From: Myxococcales bacterium
Lineage (GTDB): Bacteria > Myxococcota > UBA727 > GCA-2721815
Length of the DNA: 64,000 nucleotides
Direction of reading: 5' to 3'
Assembly (NCBI GenBank): GCA_002721815.1
Contig: PBLQ01000006.1
Coordinates: 1-64,000, forward strand
In this document: positions 25,704 to 34,664 of the stretch, piece by piece
How positions within the stretch are numbered: position 1 is the stretch's first letter
Layout of the letters: each line of letters opens with the position of its first letter
Notes under the pieces: generated by a model
What the model was told of the DNA's origin: nothing
What the model saw: only the letters and a program-made list of their open reading frames with translations
The model's database searches: none
Program-made: the position numbers and the translations under genes

Positions 25704-28148
25704 TCAGGCCACGGTGGTGTGACCGGGCAGGCCCGCCAAATGAACTTTACGAAGCTCCCGCAAATGTTCGGTGACCGCACGGGTAATGGACCACTCGCCA
25801 TCATCCCAATCTCGTCCGGTGACCAACTCCATGGCTTCTTCCAGCGTTTTGGCGGTATAAACCCTGAAAGCGCCATGCTCCACAGCGGCAAGCACTTCGT
25901 CGTTGAGCATGAGGTCTTTGGAATTGGTATCGGGGATGATCACCGAGTAGGGGCCTTGGTCGATGCCGCGACTTTTACAGACCTGGTAAAAGCCTTCGAT
26001 CTTTTCATTGATGCCGCCCACGGCCTGCACGTTGCCACGTTGATCCAAAGACCCCGTCATGGCAAATTCTTGTTTAACAGGGATGCGGCCAATGGCAGAC
26101 AGGAGGGCGCAAGCCTCAGCCATGGTGGCGGAATCCCCATCCACATCCATGTAGCTCTGTTCGAAACAGTTGGTAGCGGACAAACAAAGGGGATGCTCTC
26201 GACCGAAGCGATCTGAAATCAATCCCTTGAGAATCAGGTTCCCCTTGGTGTGAATGGGACCACCCAACTCGGTTTCACGTTCGATATCAATGAACTCACC
26301 GCGACCGGCACCTACCTTACAGGTGAGACGGGCGGGCATACCAAAAGAATAAGAACCGCTTTCCAAAACCGTGAGGCCATTCACTTGGCCGATGACCGCA
26401 CCAGAAGTTTCAATGCGGACCTTGCCCGTGGTGATTTCTTCAAGAAAATGTGCCTCCAGCCAGCCTTCCCGTTCTTGGCGTTTTTTTAAGGCTTCGTTCA
26501 CATGAACAGCGTCAATCTTTCGGGATTTGGCGCGGGTGGCCCAAAAATTAGCTTCACGCACCAAGTCGGCGATTTGTCCAAACTGCGTGGTGAGTTTGTT
26601 TTGGTTGTCTGACAACCGTGCCGCATGTTCTAAGACGCGCGCAGCGCCCTCAGGGGTGAGTTTTCGGAGCTTTTCTTGATGGGACAGCCCCACCAAAAAA
26701 CGCAGGTACTTACGAATGTGGTCTTCGGTGTTGTCCATTTCGATGTCGAAGTCAGCTTTGACTTTGAAGAGTTTGCCGAAGTCTGGATCGCCACTGGTCA
26801 AGAAATAAAAAATTTCTGGTGTACCGATGAGGCAGACTTTCACCGTTAAGGATACGGGTTCAGGCCGCAGGGACACAATGTTCAGCATCCGGCCAGGTTC
26901 ACCCGGGTCGTCCAGTTCCACCTGTCGGTTTTTTAACGCGCGCTTGAGGCCCTCCCAAGCATTGGGCTCGCGTAAAAGGTCTTGGGCTTCTAGAATTAAG
27001 TAACCCCCATTGGCGCGGTAAAGGGCACCCCCTCGAATTCGGGTGAAGTCGGTGATGGTTTCACCGCTGCGCACGCGGTGCTCAATGCGACCAATGATGT
27101 TCGAGATGGTGGGGTGGGTCTCATGGACCACGGGGGCGCCGGCGGTTTTGGACCGGGTGACCAGCACATTGACTTTGTACCGGAGCAGGGCAGGCTCGTC
27201 CTCGTCGCTTTCCTGCTCTTCTTCGTGGGGCAACCTCATGGGCGGCATGGCATGTTCTTCTTCTTCGTGTCCCCCATGTCGATTGAGAGAGGGGACCAGC
27301 CGGTTCAATCGGTTGAGAATGTCTTCGTGAACTTCGTTTAAATGTTCAATGATGGCATCCACGTCTCGGTATAAGGATTGGGCATGCTCGACGCGTGGGT
27401 CCACCACTTTGTCCGCTGTTTCCCTCGCCAATTCGTTAAGGGCCTCTTCGGCTTCGCGGTCCTCGGCGGTGATCTTACGAAGGGTTTCTTCCAACTGTGC
27501 TTCCAGTTTTTCGGCTTTATTTTCCAGTGCAGCTTGCGCTTTCGCGCTCATGGCATTGTATTCTTCTTCGGTGATGGGATCGCCTTCTTCGCCTTGGGGT
27601 GTGATGGTCAGTGCGGCCCCGCTTCTTGAAAGCAAAAAACCTTGTTCTAATGCCTCATCTTCAATTTCATTGAGCAACTGGTCGGTCCGCTTTTGAAACT
27701 GGTCTTCCAATTTTTGGCGTTGTTCGATGTAACGATCAGAGTCAAAGACTTTTTCGAGGTCGGTCAGAATGTTTTTAATCATGGCTTCGTAGGTCTTTTT
27801 GAGCCGAGGACCTCGAGAGGCAGGAATGGGAATGGCGTGGGGCCGGTCGCGGTCTTCAAAATTATACAGCAACACATAATCATCGGGTGCAGGTTCCGCT
27901 GCGGCCCGCTCTTTGAGCAAGTGCTTCACGGTGGATGTTCGGCCGGTGCCGGAAGAGCCCACTACAAAAATATTGAAGCCACGCTCTTTGATGCCCAGGC
28001 CCATTTCGAGGGCGGACAGCGCGCGTTCTTGTCCCACTGCCCCTGGGTGACCGTGTTTTTTGAGTCGCCGGTCCCGGAGGACTTTTTCAATGAGGGTCAG
28101 ATCAGCGGCACGCCATCTAAGTTCTTCAGGTTTGAGCAATCGAGCCAT
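25704..28148 (-). CDS. Lon-like ATP-dependent protease (AAA_32 / Lon_C type)
   Basis: An 814-residue cytoplasmic protease of the LonB/YcbZ-like branch. The N-terminal AAA part has FNIFVVGSSGTGRTSTV at about 58-74; the usual Walker A lysine is Arg, a trait I recall as common in this branch. GGYLILEAQDLL is at the Walker B position. A coiled-coil insert follows the first AAA part. The C-terminal Lon protease domain has the dyad Ser673 (DGDSATMAEA) and Lys716 (GGINEKIEG), 43 residues apart as in E. coli Lon. Cotranscribed with the SDR gene 12 bases upstream. Substrates unknown. Confidence 0.93.
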   Translation of the reverse strand: MARLLKPEELRWRAADLTLIEKVLRDRRLKKHGHPGAVGQERALSALEMGLGIKERGFNIFVVGSSGTGRTSTVKHLLKERAAAEPAPDDYVLLYNFEDRDRPHAIPIPASRGPRLKKTYEAMIKNILTDLEKVFDSDRYIEQRQKLEDQFQKRTDQLLNEIEDEALEQGFLLSRSGAALTITPQGEEGDPITEEEYNAMSAKAQAALENKAEKLEAQLEETLRKITAEDREAEEALNELARETADKVVDPRVEHAQSLYRDVDAIIEHLNEVHEDILNRLNRLVPSLNRHGGHEEEEHAMPPMRLPHEEEQESDEDEPALLRYKVNVLVTRSKTAGAPVVHETHPTISNIIGRIEHRVRSGETITDFTRIRGGALYRANGGYLILEAQDLLREPNAWEGLKRALKNRQVELDDPGEPGRMLNIVSLRPEPVSLTVKVCLIGTPEIFYFLTSGDPDFGKLFKVKADFDIEMDNTEDHIRKYLRFLVGLSHQEKLRKLTPEGAARVLEHAARLSDNQNKLTTQFGQIADLVREANFWATRAKSRKIDAVHVNEALKKRQEREGWLEAHFLEEITTGKVRIETSGAVIGQVNGLTVLESGSYSFGMPARLTCKVGAGRGEFIDIERETELGGPIHTKGNLILKGLISDRFGREHPLCLSATNCFEQSYMDVDGDSATMAEACALLSAIGRIPVKQEFAMTGSLDQRGNVQAVGGINEKIEGFYQVCKSRGIDQGPYSVIIPDTNSKDLMLNDEVLAAVEHGAFRVYTAKTLEEAMELVTGRDWDDGEWSITRAVTEHLRELRKVHLAGLPGHTTVA

Positions 28149-28160
28149 GGTTTGCCTCCT

Positions 28161-29315
28161 TTAAGGCGCTGCGGATTCGGTTGGTGCCTCATCGACAATG
28201 TCAGAACCCGCCTTGAAAAAAGGGTGACGTGACAAAGATCGACTTGCATATTTCATGAGTTTATCGACGTAGGTTTCAAAGTTGGGGCACATGATGCCAG
28301 TGCCTTCGAGGTGGGCCAGCGTGTTGGTGCAGTTATAGATGGCCAAGTGGTTCAGGTAATCAATGGCCTGCGCATGCATACCGGTCACATTTTGTAGTCC
28401 TGGGACGCGAAGCAGTCGGCGAACCCATTTATAGTTTAAAGACCGCTCTGCTAATTTTCGCCCTGCTTTTTGGGCGATAAGTTTGTAGACCTTGCGACTG
28501 CTCAACGGGTTGGGATCGACCAAATGATACGTTTGGCCCAAAGAACGCTTGTCGGTGGCCAGTGCAATGGTGGCACGGGTGACAAAGTCCACGGGCACCA
28601 AGTTAAGAGGCGCAATGCCTTCACCGGGGAGGGGAATGGGAATGGTCACAGGACTGGCGGCAATGGCGATACCCAACGTGTAAACACCATCAAACTTGTC
28701 GATTACCCCTGTTTTTGAATCACCCACCACAATTGAGGGGCGAATAATGGTGATGGGCAAACTGTTTTTGGCCCGTTGGACTAGTTTCTCTGCGTCAAAC
28801 TTTGAGGCTTCGTAGGCGTTGCGAAAATGTTGGCCCTCATCGAGTTCGTCTTCGGTGATGACCCCTCGACGATCACCGGACACGTAACACGAGGAAAAAT
28901 GTACCAATCGCTTGAGCTTGGGCAGGCTTTTGGCCAAGTGCAAAATGTGTCGCACGCCATCCACATTGGTCTTTTGTGTCACCGCTTGTGGGGCATCGAG
29001 AGAATGGGTGGCCGCTAGATGAAAGACATGGGTGACTTGGTCGAGCTTGTTGAGCTCTCGGCCGGACAGGCCCAAATGGAGTTTGGAGACATCTCCGGCC
29101 AGCAGCCGCACCCGACTTTGCTGCGTGGGCGCCAAGGATTCGAGGGTGGCATTGGCGCTTTTCAGGTAGTTTTCCTCTACCAGGCAAATCAGCTTGGCTT
29201 TGGGCGAGCGACGCAGAATTTCGCGGGTGAGGCGCTTGCCAATAAATCCCGGATAGCCCGTCAAAAGGACCTCTTGAAGCCGTTCTCGGGCAATATTGTA
29301 AGAATTCGCTTTCAT
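28161..29315 (-). CDS. Extended SDR / thioester-reductase-like NAD(P)-binding protein
   Basis: A Rossmann-fold protein of 384 residues. The glycine motif TGYPGFIGKRL lies at 19-29, HVFHLAAT at 96-103, Ser141/Ser142 in FSSCYVSGD, and the catalytic pair Tyr168/Lys172 in AYEASKFDAE. The order and the C-terminal region fit the NAD_binding_4 (male-sterility/thioester reductase) group, which reduces acyl thioesters or acts on nucleotide sugars. The true substrate is unknown. It heads the minus-strand operon that includes the Lon-like protease, suggesting expression together, perhaps in stress. Confidence 0.85.
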   Translation of the reverse strand: MKANSYNIARERLQEVLLTGYPGFIGKRLTREILRRSPKAKLICLVEENYLKSANATLESLAPTQQSRVRLLAGDVSKLHLGLSGRELNKLDQVTHVFHLAATHSLDAPQAVTQKTNVDGVRHILHLAKSLPKLKRLVHFSSCYVSGDRRGVITEDELDEGQHFRNAYEASKFDAEKLVQRAKNSLPITIIRPSIVVGDSKTGVIDKFDGVYTLGIAIAASPVTIPIPLPGEGIAPLNLVPVDFVTRATIALATDKRSLGQTYHLVDPNPLSSRKVYKLIAQKAGRKLAERSLNYKWVRRLLRVPGLQNVTGMHAQAIDYLNHLAIYNCTNTLAHLEGTGIMCPNFETYVDKLMKYASRSLSRHPFFKAGSDIVDEAPTESAAP

Positions 29316-29515
29316 GGGATCCTAAGGCTTTAACAACCGATCGAAAATACCATTGCCTGGACCCAAAATCTAACCCAAAGGCACATTATTGGCCCGTGAG
29401 CGGCATTCGGGTATTTTAAGGCCTCTATTGCCACTTGCTCCATGCAAATCAAAGCGTTAGCCTCTGGCCCGCGAAACTGAAAGCAGTCTCAAAAAGGCTG
29501 GAGAAAGGAAGTCCC

Positions 29516-30118
29516 ATGCAAAAATGGACCATGCTCACAACTCTCTTCTTAGGGCTTTGGATGATCAATCCAACCACTTCACTGGCAGAAGAAGCCACAG
29601 CCACCGAAGAAGCCGCAGCCGAAGAAGGGGAGCCAGCTAAAGAAGGGGCCGAAGCCGCGGAATCCGAAGAAGCCAAAGATGCCGACAAGAAAAAAGAAGG
29701 CGATAACCCTGAAGGTGAAGCCTCTGAAGCCAATGCTGAGGCCGCAGAAGGCGATGCATCTGAAACCCTCACAGACGAACCGGTCGCCGCAGAAGAAGCT
29801 GACGCGGAGGAAGAAGCCGTCGCTGCCAAAAAAGAAGCCAAACCGGCAGGGCCGCCACCGCCTGCGCCATGGACTTGGCGTAAAGTCATCGCCTACACGG
29901 GTGTCACGTTGGGTACCATGACCACCTTAATCGGGGCCATCACTTTGGCGACCCCTGGCGACCAAGCACAGTTGCCTTTGGGTTGGGGCGCCACCGGTTT
30001 GGGTGTGGCCATGTTGGCCACGGGCGGGGTTTTCTATTACCTCGAGGCCGAAGCGCTTAAAGAGCCCGAGCCAGAAGAAGAAAAAAGCAATACCAACGAC
30101 GATTTGAAGAGCTACTAG
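29516..30118 (+). CDS. Secreted or membrane protein with Glu/Ala-rich region and two C-terminal helices
   Basis: Not recognised. The 200 residues start with a signal peptide (MQKWTMLTTLFLGLWMINPTTSLA), continue with an acidic Ala/Glu/Pro-rich stretch (about 25-120), and end with two hydrophobic helices (YTGVTLGTMTTLIGAITLA and GWGATGLGVAMLATGGVFYY), followed by a polar tail. This layout resembles other Myxococcota envelope proteins with disordered acidic linkers. The start at 29516 follows GAAAGGAAG. It is probably cotranscribed with the DUF2723 protein 12 bases downstream. Confidence 0.7.
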   Translation: MQKWTMLTTLFLGLWMINPTTSLAEEATATEEAAAEEGEPAKEGAEAAESEEAKDADKKKEGDNPEGEASEANAEAAEGDASETLTDEPVAAEEADAEEEAVAAKKEAKPAGPPPPAPWTWRKVIAYTGVTLGTMTTLIGAITLATPGDQAQLPLGWGATGLGVAMLATGGVFYYLEAEALKEPEPEEEKSNTNDDLKSY

Positions 30119-30130
30119 AGCTTTCGATTC

Positions 30131-31978
30131 ATGGCGGCAAAAAAGCCGACAACTTGGGTCAAGGGACTGGGCAGTCTGATCATGTTCGGACTGATCTCGG
30201 GTGTGCTGTGGCCTCGCGCGGCCGTAGACGTTCAGGCAGTGGGTGATGGTGCTGAAATGGCCATGGCGGCCGTGTTGGGCAGTTTGGTTCATCCGCCCGG
30301 TTTTCCCATTTTGGGACACATCAACCAGTTCGTATTCGACACCTTTGAAGGGAAGGCTTACGCCATTCTCGCCAAAGCGTCCGTGGTGGAGCACGCTTTG
30401 GCTGGCGCATGTATCCTGTGGATATTGACCACCTGGTTGCGTAACCTGCGACTGGCTTTCGCCTTGGTCTTGGTTGTGTTTATGTCTCCGGCAGCCATGC
30501 GTGTGGCCAGTGATGCAGAGGTATTCGCCTTGCACCATTTGTTCGTGGCTTTGATACTTTGGGGGGCCATGACCGTGTATCGCCACAAACCCTCCGTTTT
30601 GGGCTATGCGGTGTTGGGGTTGCTATTTGGGTTGGCGGGTGCCCACCATCCCATGGCTGTTTTTTGGTTACCCCTGGTTTTCTTACCACTGGCCAAAGAC
30701 AAGACCAAAGCGCCCCAAATGTTGGGCGCTGCATTTTTGGCGGCGCTATTGGGTTTGTTGCCTTACGTTTCTTTGTTTTCGTTTTACGAAGCCTCGCCCT
30801 TGCTTGCTTTTGGACAAGTGACCTCCTTTTCTGAATTATTCCACCACGTCATGCGCACCACCTACGGTACGTTAAAGCTTTCCGGAAACTACGCCCAGCC
30901 CACCAGCTTGATTCTGCCTTTCTTTCGCGAGGCCTTTGTGGCTGCACCAGCGCTTGTGGCTTTATGGGCATATGGATTGATTCGTGGGTATGAAGAAAAG
31001 AACGCCAGCCGTTTGGTGTTCAGTTTTATTTTTGTGGCACACTTGGTCTTTTTATTGTTGGCCCAAATGCCCAACACCCCAGCATCATTAGAGTTGGGTT
31101 CTCGTTTTTATGGCGCGGTGTTTTTGGCTTTGTTAGCGGGCGCATTGCCAGGTTGTTTTTATTTCCTCAAAGACAAAGAAAAACAGGCTTTGTATATGCT
31201 GGTGGCCGCGTTGATTTTACCCGCGGCCATCAATTTTAAGTCGGCGTACAGCAAGGTCAACTGGCACGAAAACCAAGTTACCCGGGAATGGTTAGATGCC
31301 ACTTTTGATCATTTGCCTGAAAACGCTGTGTTTATCGCACAGCACGATGCGGAGGCTTTTGGGGCTTTGCATGATCAAGCAGTGAACGGCAAACGCAAAG
31401 ACATTTTCGTGGTGGTGGAAGGACGTTTGCCTACCACTTGGTATCGCACACAGCTGGCTCAAACATTGCCGTTTTTGCACGGTCAAGTGTTGGCCAAGGA
31501 CGCGGCTCTTTTGAACATTATTACCCGTGCACTCGACGCAGAGCATCGCGTATTGATGAGTTTCCCCACCTCTTTAGGTATGGGGCTGACCTTGCGTCCG
31601 ATGGGTGTGGGTTGGGAAGTGTTTCGCAATCCGGTGCCCGCCAATGAGGTGGTGATACAAGCGCTGCTGAACACGTGTGCGACCATGACCCAATCTTTCA
31701 AAATTTCGGGGCACATCAGTCCGTCCACCGAAGCGTTACTCGAAAATTGGGCGGCCAGCTACGTGGCTTTGTCTCAGACGCTAGGGGCCATGGCGCAGGA
31801 TACAGATTCGCTCAAGGCAGGTATTGCCAAGCTCAAAGAAGGGCAGGGTTTTCAGGCTTTAAAAAATGCGTGCAACGCGTTGATTCGAAATCGAGACCGG
31901 CCCTTGAAAAAATCGGAGGGCTCGCCGTCTTTAGCAGACCCAAAAGCATCCAAGGCTGCGGCTGACCCCCAAGACTAA
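30131..31978 (+). CDS. DUF2723 family membrane protein (GT-C glycosyltransferase-like)
   Basis: A 615-residue polytopic membrane protein with about ten or more hydrophobic segments in its first 400 residues and a soluble C-terminal third. The N-terminal loop GDGAEMAMAAVLGSLVHPPG (39-58) matches DUF2723, in which an acidic residue and HPPG are characteristic of a GT-C fold related to protein O-mannosyltransferases. It may transfer a sugar from a lipid carrier to exported proteins or polymers; the acceptor is unknown. Its stop overlaps coaE on the other strand by four bases. Confidence 0.85.
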   Translation: MAAKKPTTWVKGLGSLIMFGLISGVLWPRAAVDVQAVGDGAEMAMAAVLGSLVHPPGFPILGHINQFVFDTFEGKAYAILAKASVVEHALAGACILWILTTWLRNLRLAFALVLVVFMSPAAMRVASDAEVFALHHLFVALILWGAMTVYRHKPSVLGYAVLGLLFGLAGAHHPMAVFWLPLVFLPLAKDKTKAPQMLGAAFLAALLGLLPYVSLFSFYEASPLLAFGQVTSFSELFHHVMRTTYGTLKLSGNYAQPTSLILPFFREAFVAAPALVALWAYGLIRGYEEKNASRLVFSFIFVAHLVFLLLAQMPNTPASLELGSRFYGAVFLALLAGALPGCFYFLKDKEKQALYMLVAALILPAAINFKSAYSKVNWHENQVTREWLDATFDHLPENAVFIAQHDAEAFGALHDQAVNGKRKDIFVVVEGRLPTTWYRTQLAQTLPFLHGQVLAKDAALLNIITRALDAEHRVLMSFPTSLGMGLTLRPMGVGWEVFRNPVPANEVVIQALLNTCATMTQSFKISGHISPSTEALLENWAASYVALSQTLGAMAQDTDSLKAGIAKLKEGQGFQALKNACNALIRNRDRPLKKSEGSPSLADPKASKAAADPQD

Positions 31979-32571
31979 CTGGTGCTGATATCTTCCCAAA
32001 TGGCATCCAATGCTCGTTTGAGTTCATCTAACGAGCCGCCATTGCGCAACACATGTGACGCCCGTTTTTCTTTTTGTGCCAATGGCATTTGGGCAGCGAT
32101 GCGTTGAAGGGCCTCTTCCTCGGTGAGCCCATCACGTGTGGTGATTCGTTTCACTTGCAAGGGTTGCGTGGTGGTCACCAGCAGCGTGGCATCAAACGCT
32201 TGCTCCAAACCATTCTCAAAAATGAGCGCGGCTTCGTATACGGAGATGTTGTGCCCAGCCGCGGCCAAGTCATTCATGGCTCCCACCCCTGCAGCCGCAA
32301 TGCGGGGGTGCAGAATTTGCTCGAGGGTTTTGCGTTTTTCAGCATCGGTGAAAACCAAGGATCCCATTTTGGCGCGATCTAAAGCACCGGTCGAATCGAG
32401 CATTTTTGGGCCAAAGGCAGCCACCACAGCGGCCAAACCTTCCGTCCCGGGTGCCACCACATCTCTGGCCAGCTGATCTGCATCCACCACTGGGACCCCC
32501 TTTTCTCGGAGCAATCTGGCGACCATGGATTTTCCGCAGGCAATGCCCCCAGTGAGCGCGATTCTTTTCAT
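31975..32571 (-). CDS. coaE: Dephospho-CoA kinase
   Basis: CoaE phosphorylates dephospho-CoA to coenzyme A, the last step of CoA synthesis. The product is 198 residues, the usual length. The P-loop is LTGGIACGKS at 6-15, and VVDADQLARDVV follows at about 28-39. HPRIAAAGVG matches the lid region of this family. The ATG at 32571 gives the conserved MKRIALTGG; an upstream in-frame Met would add 16 residues without support. It converges on the DUF2723 gene. Confidence 0.95.
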   Translation of the reverse strand: MKRIALTGGIACGKSMVARLLREKGVPVVDADQLARDVVAPGTEGLAAVVAAFGPKMLDSTGALDRAKMGSLVFTDAEKRKTLEQILHPRIAAAGVGAMNDLAAAGHNISVYEAALIFENGLEQAFDATLLVTTTQPLQVKRITTRDGLTEEEALQRIAAQMPLAQKEKRASHVLRNGGSLDELKRALDAIWEDISTS

Positions 32572-32655
32572 TTGAACCTTTTTTCTTCCCAGTGAGATTT
32601 CTTTTTCAAAAAAGTGCAAATTTGGTTATGCCAAAGACCAAAGGGAAATAAAAGG

Positions 32656-33150
32656 ATGCACCAACGCAAAGCCAGAGCTCATCAATTGCCTAAAAGCCTC
32701 TTCTTCTGTGGATTGGCGGCTTTTGCCATCGCGCTTTTGTGGCCGACCCAGCGACCGGAGGCCAGTGTGGCCGAATGGGGGAACTATGTGGGGGCCAAGC
32801 GTTGTCAAGTGTGCCATCAAGAGGCCTATGATATTTGGGCCAAGGGGCCACACGCGCGTGCCCTAATGAACTTAACCGGTCAACAAAAACAGGACTTTCG
32901 TTGTCGCCAGTGCCACACCATGCTCGCTGACGCACCGATGGAGCATTTGCGAGGCATCCAATGTGAATCGTGCCATGGTCCCGGGCGCTACTACGCCGAA
33001 AGCTACATCATGCAAGACGAAGAGCTTCGCAAAGAACTTTATTTCAAAGAAATCGATGAAGAATCTTGTCTGTACTGCCACCAGGGCAACCAAACTGGCT
33101 TTAAACCCTGGAATTACAAAGAAAAGCTGGAGAAAATTCGCCACTGGTAA
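32656..33150 (+). CDS. Tetraheme c-type cytochrome, c554-like
   Basis: A 164-residue protein with an N-terminal hydrophobic segment (about 14-30) that acts as signal or anchor. Four CxxCH motifs bind haem at 50-54 (CQVCH), 83-87 (CRQCH), 103-107 (CESCH, followed by GPG) and 138-142 (CLYCH). GAKRCQVCHQEAYDIWAKGPHA is typical of the cytochrome c554/multihaem family, which carries electrons outside the inner membrane. It is encoded just before resB and ccsB, whose products attach haem to such proteins. Partner and electron donor are unknown. Confidence 0.9.
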   Translation: MHQRKARAHQLPKSLFFCGLAAFAIALLWPTQRPEASVAEWGNYVGAKRCQVCHQEAYDIWAKGPHARALMNLTGQQKQDFRCRQCHTMLADAPMEHLRGIQCESCHGPGRYYAESYIMQDEELRKELYFKEIDEESCLYCHQGNQTGFKPWNYKEKLEKIRHW

Positions 33151-33163
33151 AGATCCCATCCCC

Positions 33164-33191
33164 TTGCATCTCTCAGCGGCTACGTTAGATT
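33164..33191 (+). promoter_or_regulatory. Weak candidate promoter before resB
   Basis: TTGCAT (33164-33169) and TAGATT (33186-33191) are 16 bases apart, upstream of the GTG start at 33228. Both boxes are imperfect, and the cytochrome gene may instead be cotranscribed. Confidence 0.3.
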
Positions 33192-33227
33192 TTCTAGCAA
33201 GATTCAGAACTTAAGGGCAAAACGAAC

Positions 33228-34664
33228 GTGGCAAAAGCGACAACCCCATTTGGACAGTTTTACGAGCGCACCTGGCGGTTTTTCTGCTCCCTTCGTCTCA
33301 CCATCTTCACTTTGATCATTTTGCTCTCCGGTTGCTTGGTGGGCATGTTTCACGACCAAACGCTCACTTACGAAGAGCATCGCAACCAATGGGCCACAGC
33401 CGCCTGGAAACTGTACCTCTACACCTTCCTAGAACTGAATGACGTGTTTCATTCTTGGTGGTTCGGCTTCTTTGTACTGGTGTTGGCGCTGAACCTCATT
33501 GCATGCTCCATTGAGCGTTTACCGAAAATCTGGATCGACGTTCATAACCCACAAATGCGTTTGCCCGATCCGCGATTTCACGCCATGAAGCATCACGTGC
33601 ATCTGCAGGTCCCCACCAAAGAAGCGGGTCTCGCGCTCATGGGAAAATATTTCAACAACGCGAAGGCCTTGGGGGCACCCTTTGTCAACGCAGATGCCAA
33701 GAACCTCTACTTTTTTCGGGAGAAACAGCGGTACGGCCGGGTGGGGGTTTACGTGATCCACGTGGCTTTATTACTCATCATGTTCGGCTCCATTTTGACC
33801 ACCAATTTCGGCATTGACGGGATGATGATGATTCCCGAGGGTGATGGACGCCGCTTCGTTCAATCCAGAGGGCCGGGGGGGTTGTCTGCGTCCCACGACT
33901 TAGGCTTCCGGGTCCAATGCAATGACTTTCGGCTAAAAACTTTTACGGACGGGGCACCTTTAGATTTTGAATCTGACCTCGTTATTTTCGATGGCCGTAC
34001 CAACAGGCCATTGATGCAAAAAACCATCGAAGTGAACGACCCCTTGGAATACCAAGGATATACTTTCTACCAAGCGTCTTACGCACCGCGATCGGGTGAA
34101 CAACTGATCAAACTCAATCTGGGGCCCCACGGTGGTGAACGTCTGACTTATACGCTCTCTGTGGGAGAGTCTGCAGTCATGGCGGATGGTACGCAGTTCA
34201 CACCGGTAGAGGTCATGGAAAACTATGGTGGCCTGGGGCCGGCAGTTCGCGTTCAAAAGGTGACATCCGATGGCAAAGCCACCCACTTCAATGTGTTTCG
34301 TTACTACCCAGATTTCGACCCACAAGTGAGGCGCGGGCAATATGACGTTTTGTTTTTGGGCTTTGACCGCCTATACGCCACTGGCATCAGTGTGGGGAAA
34401 GTTCCGTTCTACCCAATCGTTCTTTTGGGGTTTGTTATCATGTTCTTAGGGATGTACATGGCTTTTTTCATGAACCACCGTCGCTATTGGGGGCGTTTGA
34501 TGCCCTTAGACAACGGCGATTGGGAATTGGCCCTGGTGGGTATTGCGAAACGACATCCCTACCAGTTTGAAGACGAGTTTAAAAAGTTTAATAAAATGGG
34601 CGCCGATTACCTGGGGCAGCTCCAGTCAAAACCTCTGACACCCACAGGAGTTCAGAATGCATAG
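33228..34664 (+). CDS. resB: Cytochrome c biogenesis protein ResB
   Basis: ResB (Ccs1) works with CcsB/ResC in System II to move haem across the inner membrane and attach it to apocytochromes c. The 478 residues include predicted membrane segments at about 19-39, 68-90, 165-185 and 395-420. A large extracytoplasmic domain lies between the third and fourth; it has DPLEYQGYTFYQASY at about 265-280, typical of ResB. The start is GTG; no strong Shine-Dalgarno sequence is seen. The 3' end overlaps ccsB by eight bases. Confidence 0.92.
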   Translation: MAKATTPFGQFYERTWRFFCSLRLTIFTLIILLSGCLVGMFHDQTLTYEEHRNQWATAAWKLYLYTFLELNDVFHSWWFGFFVLVLALNLIACSIERLPKIWIDVHNPQMRLPDPRFHAMKHHVHLQVPTKEAGLALMGKYFNNAKALGAPFVNADAKNLYFFREKQRYGRVGVYVIHVALLLIMFGSILTTNFGIDGMMMIPEGDGRRFVQSRGPGGLSASHDLGFRVQCNDFRLKTFTDGAPLDFESDLVIFDGRTNRPLMQKTIEVNDPLEYQGYTFYQASYAPRSGEQLIKLNLGPHGGERLTYTLSVGESAVMADGTQFTPVEVMENYGGLGPAVRVQKVTSDGKATHFNVFRYYPDFDPQVRRGQYDVLFLGFDRLYATGISVGKVPFYPIVLLGFVIMFLGMYMAFFMNHRRYWGRLMPLDNGDWELALVGIAKRHPYQFEDEFKKFNKMGADYLGQLQSKPLTPTGVQNA

